From positions 1-58,011 of IMG/VR virus record IMGVR_UViG_3300033141_002284: a stretch of DNA of 58,011 nt, one strand, 5' to 3'. Every line of letters starts with the position of its first letter. Position 1 is the first letter of the stretch. Made by a program: the position numbers and the translations under genes. The notes under the pieces were generated by a model. The model saw nothing but the letters and a program-made list of their open reading frames with translations. It made no database searches and was not told where the DNA came from. Positions 48,790 to 56,061 of this stretch are shown piece by piece. Source of the DNA: a virus.

Positions 48790-50053
48790 TTATTAACATG
48801 CCCTGGAGTACAGCCAACCAAATTTGGCGCAGCTCATTATATACCGGAAACCCTATGCCCATGTCGTAAATACCCCGATCTTTTATAATCTGTGACATCT
48901 GTTTCATCGCCATGCCAATAGTTCCTGAACTTGTCGGCATTCCGGCAGTTTTTAAAGGACTGAATTTTGAATAGACTTTTTGTAAAATTGTCTGTACTTC
49001 GGCCCCGGTTATATATTGTAAAAACTTTAATGCCTTTTCTAACTGAACAGGATCGCCATTATCAATAACCATAGCCAGATCTGGCCCGAAACATGGTGCT
49101 ACTCCATCAACTCCTTCAACGTGCGGATATTCCATTAATACACATTCGAATTCCGCCTCTACAACTCCGTCTTTTACGGCATATTTCCCTACCTCTATAC
49201 CAGCAGGAACGTAACCCCGCATTCCTAATTTGCCGGAATTGAACAACATAGCCATATCGCCATCATACAGTCCAGAGGCTCCATAAGGTACATAACCATT
49301 TTCATGCAGATAATGAATATATTCCATTCCTTTTATGCCTTCGGGAGTATTAAGAATCGCCTTGCCGTTTTCATAAAGATTAGCGCCAAATCCACCCAGC
49401 ATATTCAATACCCAATAATCACCGCCGCATTCTTTTGCAATAATATAGTAACCATAGTACTCATCGCCCAAGGCAGTAATAGCCTTAACTGCTCGATCAA
49501 ATTCCGCTACTGTCCATGATCTATCGGGATCATCGTCGACCGGTAATACATCCGCAACCCCCGCCTGTTCAAATAAATTTCTATTAGCCATTAAACAAAC
49601 AGCCCATCCAGGCATCGGCAAAGCATACAATTTACCATCTCGCTCAAATTGTGATAATGCCGACTTTTTAAATTGATCAATAAACTCTTTCGGCAATGCC
49701 TCATAAAGATTAACCCCAAAATCAGCATTGGCAAATTTATTGACTCGCCCACCATAACTCCAGATAACATCGGAAGGTTCACCGCTCGCTAAATCCATAT
49801 CAAGACTTTTCGTAGTATTGTCTATAGCATCTGAATATTTCCGTAATTCTATCTTAATTCCTGTTTCCTCTTCAAATTTAGGAATAATATTGTCTTTCCA
49901 TAGATACCCTGTAAAATCACGATTTGGATATTGCTCTTCGGAAACATCCGATACAATAGCGAAAATCAGCGGTTTTTCGACTTCCGGTTGACCTGTGGCA
50001 AATACCGAAAAAACCAACATAAATACCATTAAAACTAAAACAATTCTTTTCAT
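48722..50053 (-). CDS. Sugar ABC transporter solute-binding protein (CUT1)
   Basis: The 443-residue protein has a signal peptide MKRIVLVLMVFMLVFSVFAT followed by GQPEVEKP, then the family 1 solute-binding fold: FEEETGIKIELRKY, LASGEPSDVIWSYG, GKLYALPMPGW, ANRNLFEQAG, MAMLFNSGKLGMRG and a C-terminal helix set. It should bind a carbohydrate in the periplasm and pass it to the two permeases. The leader AAGAGAAGAGGTAAAAGA is shared with the gene upstream. Confidence 0.9.
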   Translation of the reverse strand: MKRIVLVLMVFMLVFSVFATGQPEVEKPLIFAIVSDVSEEQYPNRDFTGYLWKDNIIPKFEEETGIKIELRKYSDAIDNTTKSLDMDLASGEPSDVIWSYGGRVNKFANADFGVNLYEALPKEFIDQFKKSALSQFERDGKLYALPMPGWAVCLMANRNLFEQAGVADVLPVDDDPDRSWTVAEFDRAVKAITALGDEYYGYYIIAKECGGDYWVLNMLGGFGANLYENGKAILNTPEGIKGMEYIHYLHENGYVPYGASGLYDGDMAMLFNSGKLGMRGYVPAGIEVGKYAVKDGVVEAEFECVLMEYPHVEGVDGVAPCFGPDLAMVIDNGDPVQLEKALKFLQYITGAEVQTILQKVYSKFSPLKTAGMPTSSGTIGMAMKQMSQIIKDRGIYDMGIGFPVYNELRQIWLAVLQGMLINEITPAEAAAEFDRRANKLLSE

Positions 50054-50078
50054 TCTTTTACCTCTTCTCTTTAATTTA

Positions 50079-50099
50079 ATTGTAAACTCACTTTACAAA
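50079..50099. promoter_or_regulatory. Palindromic operator-like site before the transporter genes
   Basis: TTGTAAA and TTTACAA flank CTCAC, the standard 5-base spacing. It is 30 bases upstream of the solute-binding gene and just after a hairpin, so transport genes may be regulated separately from ro60. Confidence 0.5.
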
Positions 50100-50131
50100 T
50101 ATTCCTGACAAATATTAATCTGCCAGGAATA
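50100..50131 (-). terminator. Hairpin after the barrel-like gene
   Basis: TATTCCTGGCA (50131-50121) pairs with TGTCAGGAATA (50110-50100) on the minus strand, eleven pairs with one G-T. TTTGT follows. The weak T-tract makes partial termination likely. Confidence 0.45.
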
Positions 50132-50153
50132 CATTTTTTCCACTACCTATTTG

Positions 50154-50693
50154 CTAATAATTAACTAACACTTTTGCATAGACACCGCCATTCAACGGTT
50201 CGGACGGTGCCACCTCAGCAATCTCGGCTCCGCAATCTGTCAACAAATAGCCTACGGTAAACTCAAACGGATCCGGTTTATAAGTTGCGGAGAATTCCGC
50301 ACCCTGCCAATCTTCCTGTTCGGGATCAAGTAAAGTACACGTAGTAACATTAAAGCCGAAATTCTCATAGATAAAATCTACCCAACTTTTATTTTTTCTC
50401 AGCTCTAAATCTTTCTCTCCATATATTTTGGAACCGAATACGAATCCTGCTACTGAATACTTAGCAGCAAAATCATATTCCCAAAATTTCTCATCGGCTT
50501 CCAGATCAATGTTATATTCACCGTTTGCATCAAACCGCAAAGGCCCGACTTCCAGGTAAGCTCCCTGGTTAAACCAAACTTTTTGATACTCGTCTCCCTG
50601 CATCCCAGATGTGGAAGTACTACCCCCAACATCAACTGCATAAATACCTACTGCTAATAGCAGTATCATCAAAAACAGTAAAACCCTCTTCAT
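50154..50693 (-). CDS. Secreted beta-rich outer-membrane-like protein
   Basis: ATG 50693 follows AGAAGAGGTATTGAG. The 179-residue product has a signal peptide (RVLLFLMILLLAVGIYA) and alternating hydrophobic strands (AAKYSVAGFVFGSKIYGE, FSATYKPDPFEFTVGYLL), ending GGVYAKVLVNY with an aromatic last residue. This resembles small outer-membrane barrels, though it is short. It lies between ro60 and the solute-binding protein, so a pore for the same sugar is plausible inference. Confidence 0.5.
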   Translation of the reverse strand: MKRVLLFLMILLLAVGIYAVDVGGSTSTSGMQGDEYQKVWFNQGAYLEVGPLRFDANGEYNIDLEADEKFWEYDFAAKYSVAGFVFGSKIYGEKDLELRKNKSWVDFIYENFGFNVTTCTLLDPEQEDWQGAEFSATYKPDPFEFTVGYLLTDCGAEIAEVAPSEPLNGGVYAKVLVNY

Positions 50694-50733
50694 CTCAATA
50701 CCTCTTCTCTTTTTATTTAAATAAGCCAACGGC

Positions 50734-52311
50734 TTATATTTCTTCTTTTATAATCATATTTATTAACTTTGGCGTTTCCGCTGTAAATCCCATAATATCG
50801 TACATCTTCGGATTAGCAGGATCAGACAAACTCAAGGTTTCTCCATAAGGAACTAAATAGTTAATAATTATTTTACAATTAGGATATTTTTTCTGATATT
50901 TTTTTGCTACTTCCGAAACATGCTCTTTTCCATACCATGATTGTCCATCAGTCCACATTATAATAGCATCATATTCTTGTTCAGTATCCATGGCATATTT
51001 TATCGGCAACGCACAATCAGTTGCATTATGAGTTGCATCTTTATAAACCAGTGATTGTGGATTTAATATATTCCTGAAAGCGGTTTTTTTAGTTAAATAA
51101 ATCGGATATAAACTTCCATCAAAACCAATTAAGTTATAATATGGTTCTCTGGCTATTGAAGCTCTTGCCATTACAGCTCCGATAATTCCAGGAGTAAGCC
51201 AAAGCGGTTGTAAATTTTGTGACCACATAGAACCAGAAGCATCTAGGCCATGCAAAATTCTTTTATTAATCGGTTCTATAATATCAAAACAATCCTCAAT
51301 CGCAGTTTCTAAAATATCACAAATAGCCTCTTCAGCTTTCCATGTAAGTTTAGTTTTTCCTAGTTGCCCGCCATTAGAATAAATATAATAAGCCGATGCT
51401 AAAACAACAGGATGGATATAAGCCCTTTGCAAATTTTCTCTCTTTAATTTATTTCGCAATATTTCTATATTCGCTATTTTATTAAATAATCCTTTTTCAG
51501 TTAATTGGCCTAAATTACGAATAGCAGCACCTACTGGCATTTTAATAAACAATGCTTCCCATATTGCCTTGGTTCTTTTAATATTTGCCGGTATCATTTC
51601 ATGAGTTAAATTGAGACCACTAATAGCTTTTATTACATCGACTTCATTAAGATCGGTTTTCATTTGTTCGTATGCTCTTATTCTCAATAAAGAATCATTG
51701 GCTTCTTTTTTTTCAGTAAAATATCCATAGAGATTGTCTTTTAAATCATTTTTTTTACCGACTGGTTTTATAATTCTTAATATGTCTCTTGCCGCAAAAC
51801 CATAACGATTCTGATATTTTAAAAATTGATATTCTAATTCTTGTACAGATTTATTATCTAGCCAACCCTTAACCGCTTTATGTATAACAGTGCCCTTTCC
51901 CCGCACTCCTTTAAGATAGGAAAAAAACTCATATAAATGAGAAGCAGTTCTGATAACTGCATTGAATATTTTCCTAAATGCTGGTTTCCCTCTTGTTGAT
52001 AGCCAAACCAGGGCATAAATCGGAGTATGAACAGAAATACCTTTTTTTGAAGCATAAAGGATAAGATCACCAACCTTGTCAGGATCGCTTTTGGCACATT
52101 CCAGAAATATTTTAACATTCTCTTCTGTCATTTCCTGTTTGCCTTGATAAAAAGCATTGCCCATGCTGCCGGTTAATAGCCATCTTTTTAATGCTTGAAA
52201 TGGATCCGTTTTAAAAGCAAATCCACCAGCCAAAAGTTTGGCCATTACCTTTTCTCTTCCAAGAATCAATTTACTCTGCGGTGCAGACACATTCATAAAT
52301 TTATAATCCAC
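50734..52311 (-). CDS. rsr: Ro60-like TROVE/vWA RNA-binding protein (Rsr homologue)
   Basis: GTG 52311 is chosen because GGAGGT stands just upstream. The 525-residue protein has an N-terminal start with PQSKLILGREKVMAKLLAGG, then the TROVE HEAT-like repeats (KRWLLTGSMGNAFYQGKQEM, FLECAKSDPDKVGDLILYAS, VIRTASHLYEFFSYLKGVRG). The C-terminal vWA domain carries the MIDAS motif DASGS at 357-361, a TDCALPI loop and a late MWTDGQ. Ro60 is known to bind misfolded RNAs and Y RNAs and, in bacteria, to pair with exoribonuclease PNPase. Three Y-type RNAs lie just upstream, which strongly supports this call. Confidence 0.9.
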   Translation of the reverse strand: MDYKFMNVSAPQSKLILGREKVMAKLLAGGFAFKTDPFQALKRWLLTGSMGNAFYQGKQEMTEENVKIFLECAKSDPDKVGDLILYASKKGISVHTPIYALVWLSTRGKPAFRKIFNAVIRTASHLYEFFSYLKGVRGKGTVIHKAVKGWLDNKSVQELEYQFLKYQNRYGFAARDILRIIKPVGKKNDLKDNLYGYFTEKKEANDSLLRIRAYEQMKTDLNEVDVIKAISGLNLTHEMIPANIKRTKAIWEALFIKMPVGAAIRNLGQLTEKGLFNKIANIEILRNKLKRENLQRAYIHPVVLASAYYIYSNGGQLGKTKLTWKAEEAICDILETAIEDCFDIIEPINKRILHGLDASGSMWSQNLQPLWLTPGIIGAVMARASIAREPYYNLIGFDGSLYPIYLTKKTAFRNILNPQSLVYKDATHNATDCALPIKYAMDTEQEYDAIIMWTDGQSWYGKEHVSEVAKKYQKKYPNCKIIINYLVPYGETLSLSDPANPKMYDIMGFTAETPKLINMIIKEEI

Positions 52312-52342
52312 TTTTACCTCCAATCTAATCAAATATCCTTCT

Positions 52343-52507
52343 TTAAATATGATTTTTCTTTTTTTTCCTATTATTGTTTTCAGTTAATTTATTTTCTAAA
52401 GTATTTATTCGTGTTGCAACATCTTTTATGGTTTTATTTGCATTCCATAATTTTTTTTGCATTTTTTTAAATGTTTCTATTACTTGTAATCGTTCATCTT
52501 CTTTCAT
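52343..52507 (-). CDS. Small coiled-coil protein between Y RNAs and ro60 (54 aa)
   Basis: AGGAGG stands six bases before ATG 52507. The product (KEDERLQVIETFKKMQKKLW, then INTLENKLTENNNRKKKKNH) is a basic coiled coil. It is the first ORF after the Y RNAs and may bind RNA or Ro60. This is untested. Confidence 0.5.
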   Translation of the reverse strand: MKEDERLQVIETFKKMQKKLWNANKTIKDVATRINTLENKLTENNNRKKKKNHI

Positions 52508-52526
52508 CTATTCCTCCTAAAAAATT

Positions 52527-52592
52527 GGAGACAAGATTTTAGCAAAAGGAGTTCATATCAAAGTTACGATAACCTTTCACAATTCAGTCTCC
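52527..52592 (-). ncRNA. Y RNA-like element 3
   Basis: Outer stem GGAGAC/GTCTCC (52592-52587 with 52532-52527) encloses TGAATTGTG, an inner AAAGG/CCTTT stem (one mismatch region) with GGTTATCG after it, and AAAATCTTG on the return strand. The same pieces occur in elements 1 and 2. AATTTTTTAG follows, which could end transcription. Confidence 0.7.
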
Positions 52593-52607
52593 ATCGTTTT
52601 TTAATAA

Positions 52608-52749
52608 TAGGAGCAAGGAATGAGAAACGGAATGGGTTTCCCCAAGCGCTCTCCCAGACTGAGCTATCTACTTAATGAAAAATAGAATTGGATTCGAACC
52701 AATGACCTCTCGATTAAAATTCGATAACCGTTTTACTCTTCAGCTCCTA
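52608..52749 (-). ncRNA. yrlA: YrlA-like Y RNA with permuted tRNA-like domain (element 2)
   Basis: Outer stem TAGGAGC/GCTCCTA (52749-52743 with 52614-52608) and inner stem AAACGG/CCGTTT (52733-52728 with 52630-52625) carry GGTTATCG and CTTG as in the other Y RNAs. Between them lies a T-arm ATTGG-TTCGAAT-CCAAT (52703-52687). Next is a 7-base acceptor stem TCTATTT/AAGTAGA closed by a 6-base loop (52686-52667). Then comes a D-arm GCTCAGTCTGGGAGAGC (52664-52648). T-arm before D-arm is the circular permutation known for bacterial YrlA. Confidence 0.8.
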
Positions 52750-52769
52750 ATCTTTTTCCTTTTCTAAAT

Positions 52770-52830
52770 AAGAGGCAAGATTTTATGAAACGGATACACA
52801 TTGCCGATAACCGTTTCAATTCAGCCTCTT
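52770..52830 (-). ncRNA. Y RNA-like element 1
   Basis: Outer stem AAGAGGC/GCCTCTT (52830-52824 with 52776-52770) and inner stem AAACGG/CCGTTT (52816-52811 with 52793-52788) hold TGAATTG, GGTTATCG and TCATAAAATCTTG. It starts about six bases after the predicted transcription start. Confidence 0.7.
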
Positions 52831-52841
52831 TAACTTTTTGC

Positions 52842-52870
52842 ATTGTAACATGTATCTTTATATCTGTCAA
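52842..52870 (-). promoter_or_regulatory. Strong promoter for the Y RNA-ro60 unit
   Basis: On the minus strand TTGACA (52870-52865), a 17-base spacer and TACAAT (52847-52842) match the consensus. The start site falls at about 52835, at the first Y RNA. All three RNAs and then the 52507 and ro60 genes lie downstream. Confidence 0.8.
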
Positions 52871-52877
52871 GCTCTTT

Positions 52878-53111
52878 TTACTGTATGTTTTCCGCTATTA
52901 CAAACCCATCATTTATTATTAATCGCATTGGTTCTAATATACGTATCATTTTACCATTGCTATTTCTGATATACATTCCCCCTTGCTTCATTAGCCGCCT
53001 TGCTTCATTTCTGGACGTGCATAGTTTTGCTTCACAAAATAAGTCCAGGATATCTATGCCCTTTTTTATATCTTCCATTTTTAATATCGCAGTCGGCATT
53101 TCCCCGGTCAT
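52878..53111 (-). CDS. S4-domain RNA-binding protein (TyrRS C-terminal-like)
   Basis: The 77-residue protein has DILDLFCEAKLCTSRNEARRL then MKQGGMYIRNSNGKMIR and a final INDGFVI, the S4 fold as in the C-terminus of tyrosyl-tRNA synthetases. It should bind structured RNA. It is the last gene before the Y RNA promoter, and one of its possible targets is the tRNA-like Y RNA. That link is inference. The start overlaps the upstream stop. Confidence 0.65.
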   Translation of the reverse strand: MTGEMPTAILKMEDIKKGIDILDLFCEAKLCTSRNEARRLMKQGGMYIRNSNGKMIRILEPMRLIINDGFVIAENIQ

Positions 53112-53404
53112 TTATCCGCTCCGAAAAATCGGCCCGCTCGCTCTTCCATGTTTATCATCGGCTGTACTATCCGGCAAACATTACTTACCATTTTTCCTCT
53201 TTCGCATCGCCGATTTATAATATCAGCCAATTTAACAATAAAATTCTTTCCGCTTTCTGCTCGCTTTACAGCAATAAACTTTCCATAATTTTTATCGAAT
53301 TTATCTTTTGGATTACACAAACTATAGCCGATTTTTTTAGAACTCAAGGCTACTACAACACCTACTTTTTTGCCGCTTTCGCTTTTTACATAGTGTATTA
53401 ACAT
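53108..53404 (-). CDS. Conserved phage protein (GYSLCNPKDKFDK type)
   Basis: The 98-residue product has KKVGVVVALSSKKIGYSLCN, PKDKFDKNYGKFIAVKRAES, which I recall as a widespread phage pattern of unknown role, then a basic C-terminal half. Confidence 0.55.
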   Translation of the reverse strand: MLIHYVKSESGKKVGVVVALSSKKIGYSLCNPKDKFDKNYGKFIAVKRAESGKNFIVKLADIINRRCERGKMVSNVCRIVQPMINMEERAGRFFGADK

Positions 53405-53417
53405 TGTTTATCTCCTT

Positions 53418-53606
53418 TTATCTGCTACATCTCTCAATTGCATCAATCAAATCATCTGCACGAAATGTATATTGCTCATTGCCAATATGAATATATACTA
53501 AACAATCATAATTCCAATGAGAACAAATTTTTAACTTCACATATTCACTACCAGTTGAACCATCACCTGTTTGCCCTTGCACTTCCACTGTTATTTCATT
53601 TTTCAT
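53418..53606 (-). CDS. Small hypothetical protein (62 aa)
   Basis: A good AGGAGGAAGAT precedes ATG 53606. The product (CSHWNYDCLVYIHIGNEQYT, then FRADDLIDAIERCSR) resembles small phage proteins with an SHWN motif. Function unknown. Confidence 0.5.
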   Translation of the reverse strand: MKNEITVEVQGQTGDGSTGSEYVKLKICSHWNYDCLVYIHIGNEQYTFRADDLIDAIERCSR

Positions 53607-53618
53607 ATCTTCCTCCTT

Positions 53619-54014
53619 TTATCCTGATGAATCATAAGCCTGGTCTTTACCGCAAAGCTTGCATACTTGCACATGATAGCAGGCTCCAGCATGATAAATA
53701 CCGATCGCTTTTGCCGTTTCTTTTGAAATCTCCACCCAATCATGTTGTTTGCATTCTTTTTGTTTTTGTTTGTTTTCAATAAATAAAACTGTAATTAATT
53801 TTCTTCTGCGATTATCATAAACAACATTCATTTTTTTGCTGCCGACCTTGACTCTATATACGCTCCTTGCGCAGGATGTTTTACTAATTCTTTCACATTC
53901 ATTATTTTGGATAGCCCTGACAATAGCTCGCCTTAAAAACCGATTGCATTCAATATCAAATCGCTGTTTAAATCGCTTCTTGACATGCTTTGTTATCGCT
54001 TCTTTTTTGTTCAT
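53619..54014 (-). CDS. RelE/DUF4258-like small protein with zinc tail
   Basis: AGGAGG stands before ATG 54014. The 131-residue product has ITKHVKKRFKQRFDIECNRF and VYRVKVGSKKMNVVYDNRRR with ITVLFI, which resembles RelE/DUF4258-type small nuclease folds. A C-terminal HVQVCKLCGKDQ follows. No antitoxin is obvious. The match is weak. Confidence 0.4.
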   Translation of the reverse strand: MNKKEAITKHVKKRFKQRFDIECNRFLRRAIVRAIQNNECERISKTSCARSVYRVKVGSKKMNVVYDNRRRKLITVLFIENKQKQKECKQHDWVEISKETAKAIGIYHAGACYHVQVCKLCGKDQAYDSSG

Positions 54015-54038
54015 AATTACCTCCTTTTTTAAAATCAA

Positions 54039-54269
54039 TCATTTTTTTAATCCTATAATTAATTTTCCATTCACTCCTGCTAAATAATCCTTACCTGTTA
54101 TAGGACAACTATAAAAACTTAATGTATCTGACTCTTCACCTGTCTTTGCGTCTGTTCCATATTCAAGTTTATGTAATTGGCCACAATGAGGACAAATAAT
54201 TTCCATCCCCTTTTTAGCTTCGGGTTGGTTTTTTAACTCTTCATTACCATAAGCTACATACGGTGTCAT
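54039..54269 (-). CDS. Small zinc-binding protein (76 aa)
   Basis: TGGAGGTATAAA precedes ATG 54269. The product contains IICPHCGQLHKLEYG and later FYSCPITGKDYLAG, a possible zinc ribbon. Function unknown. Confidence 0.5.
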   Translation of the reverse strand: MTPYVAYGNEELKNQPEAKKGMEIICPHCGQLHKLEYGTDAKTGEESDTLSFYSCPITGKDYLAGVNGKLIIGLKK

Positions 54270-54270
54270 T

Positions 54271-54468
54271 TTATACCTCCACTCTTTTATTCCATGCTTC
54301 AATTGCCTTTTCTTTCGATGTAAAAAACTCATTCGGGTCACCCGGCATTACAACACATCCCTCAACACAAAATACTTTCCAGCTATGCTTATTTGTTATT
54401 GAGTCGTTGTGTGTAAAAGCGTTACCATTGCAAAATGGACACGGTTTCAAATTATATCTGCTTATCAT
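54271..54468 (-). CDS. Lar-like restriction alleviation protein
   Basis: The 65-residue protein has LKPCPFCNGNAFTHND, WKVFCVEGC and KEKAIEAWNKR, the Lar/ral-type zinc pattern. Relatives are thought to lower type I restriction, though many are untested. It is next to YopX and zinc genes. Confidence 0.7.
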   Translation of the reverse strand: MISRYNLKPCPFCNGNAFTHNDSITNKHSWKVFCVEGCVVMPGDPNEFFTSKEKAIEAWNKRVEV

Positions 54469-54473
54469 TTTAT

Positions 54474-54920
54474 CTACCCCCTACCTTCAAATAGCTTTGG
54501 ATTCTTCCAGATATTGCCAATCTTTTTCATGTCTGTATGCCAAATATCTGACGATAAAAAATTATCAAAATTTCTGCATTCAAACCTAGCAGATTTTTCA
54601 TTCCATACGATAATATATAAATCATGATCTCCATATAATATTTTTCCGCAATGAGGACATTTATCCCCATCATATTCCAAAATATCATTTTCATATAATC
54701 TTATATTATCTTTATCATTAAGATTAGTATATTGGTCTGGTTTCGCAAGTTCAACAGAGCTATGATATGCCGGTTCATCTTGTGTCCCAAATGATTCTAC
54801 AATTACCCATGCTTTAAGTTTTCCATCTTCAAATCCCCATATATAAGAATCGTTTTCTTGGTCGGAATAAGCAAAACAATCAGCATCTTTATCCCATGCC
54901 CGAAATATATATTCTTTCAT
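54474..54920 (-). CDS. YopX family protein, copy 2
   Basis: The 148-residue protein has KEYIFRAWDKDADCFAYSDQ, DKDNIRLYENDILEYDGDKC, FECRNFDNF and a final IGNIWKNPKLF, the YopX pattern with an extra CPHCG. Copy 1 lies at 43061-43438. Confidence 0.75.
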   Translation of the reverse strand: MKEYIFRAWDKDADCFAYSDQENDSYIWGFEDGKLKAWVIVESFGTQDEPAYHSSVELAKPDQYTNLNDKDNIRLYENDILEYDGDKCPHCGKILYGDHDLYIIVWNEKSARFECRNFDNFLSSDIWHTDMKKIGNIWKNPKLFEGRG

Positions 54921-54961
54921 TTTCTCTACCCCCTATCCTTTTGTTTTTTCTATAATAGTAA

Positions 54962-55204
54962 TCAGCAAAAAAACCGCCACCATTTCTTTTTGGTTTTTAT
55001 TTCTTTTTGTTCAAAAAATTGACAATTACAATCTCTATTTTCTTGTTTACAATCAGATGTTCTTGTTTTTGTCGGCCCTTCAATTGGATCATATATGGTA
55101 GTAAAACAAACAGGATTTTGACAAGATTTACAACCCTCATAATCCTCGATCCCTTCCTCTAAATATTTACAATCTTTACAATAAACTTTGTCTTTCGTTT
55201 CCAT
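54962..55204 (-). CDS. Cysteine-rich protein (80 aa)
   Basis: The product has about ten cysteines (YCKDCKYLEEG, GCKSCQNPVCF, DCNCQFFEQ) and a WWRFFC end. It likely binds zinc. Its stop lies near a leader with no obvious features. Confidence 0.5.
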   Translation of the reverse strand: METKDKVYCKDCKYLEEGIEDYEGCKSCQNPVCFTTIYDPIEGPTKTRTSDCKQENRDCNCQFFEQKEIKTKKKWWRFFC

Positions 55205-55206
55205 TT

Positions 55207-56061
55207 TTATCCTCCATTTTTTAATTTTTTTCTATAATCATCGCCGCTAAATTCAATAATTGTACAATATGAGATCAACCGGCTGGTTATAGCCTGCCCG
55301 AATTTATCAACAAAATCCGATCCTTTCAAAAAGTTTGTTGTAGCTATTATTATTTTCTGCTCATTAATCAGATTATTAAATAGACTGAATATCCGCTCTC
55401 TTACCCATTCATTTTGAGTAGTTATCTTATCAATATCATCAAACATTATTAAATCATAGTTGCGCATCAGGTAAGAAATTAAATCTAATCCTGCCTGTTT
55501 GTTAATAAATCTGGAAGTTATATCTGACATATTTATATATTTTAATGCCAGCGGTTTAGCACTTGCTTCCCACATCAAAGAAATAGCACAATGCGTTTTA
55601 CCAGTCCCGACATCGCCATATAAAATAATCCCACTGTTTAAATATTCTTCATTCTTGCAAATATCGTATACATTTCTAAAAGCTTCATTTGTTTTATCTT
55701 TTACTCCGTAATCCCAATCTTTAAATCGGCATTTTCTTAAACCAGCTGGAATCCCGGCAGATTCCATTTTCTTTTCTCTGTATTGTTGTTTCTTTGTTTC
55801 ACCGCCAACTTTTAATAAACATTCGCATTTTGCCCGATACCAAATATAATCTGATATAATACTTTTCTCTTCTACCTTTTCGAATTCAGTTCCGCAGTTA
55901 GGACATTTGCCGCCCCTCCATTCCAGCAATAATAAATCAGTTTCCTCTTGTGGTATATTTTGTTCATAACATTTATCAAGAGATAGCTGCATCCTGTCAT
56001 CGAATCTTTTTTGATCAATAAGTAATTCAGGTATAATTTCAGCAGCTTTTTGTATTGTCAT
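55207..56061 (-). CDS. DnaC-like helicase loader
   Basis: The 284-residue protein has an N-terminal zinc site (CPNCG at 53-57 and CEC near 79-81) and an AAA+ core: GDVGTGKT (149-156), Walker B LIMFDDID (about 204-211) and the IIATTNF sensor. It should load the host or phage helicase at the replication origin. It is coupled to the MazG gene upstream. Confidence 0.85.
   Translation of the reverse strand: MTIQKAAEIIPELLIDQKRFDDRMQLSLDKCYEQNIPQEETDLLLLEWRGGKCPNCGTEFEKVEEKSIISDYIWYRAKCECLLKVGGETKKQQYREKKMESAGIPAGLRKCRFKDWDYGVKDKTNEAFRNVYDICKNEEYLNSGIILYGDVGTGKTHCAISLMWEASAKPLALKYINMSDITSRFINKQAGLDLISYLMRNYDLIMFDDIDKITTQNEWVRERIFSLFNNLINEQKIIIATTNFLKGSDFVDKFGQAITSRLISYCTIIEFSGDDYRKKLKNGG

Noticed and set aside
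52681-52770. An ordinary tRNA-Lys (TTT) reading of the T-arm region
   Set aside because: A TTT anticodon-like loop is visible, but there is no matching acceptor or D-arm on the 5' side. The D-arm and acceptor partner lie 3' of the T-arm, which fits a permuted YrlA domain instead.
52527-52830. Hammerhead or other self-cleaving ribozymes
   Set aside because: The CUGA-like and GAAA-like pieces do not form the required three-way core, and the same stems fit a Y RNA pattern next to a Ro60 gene.
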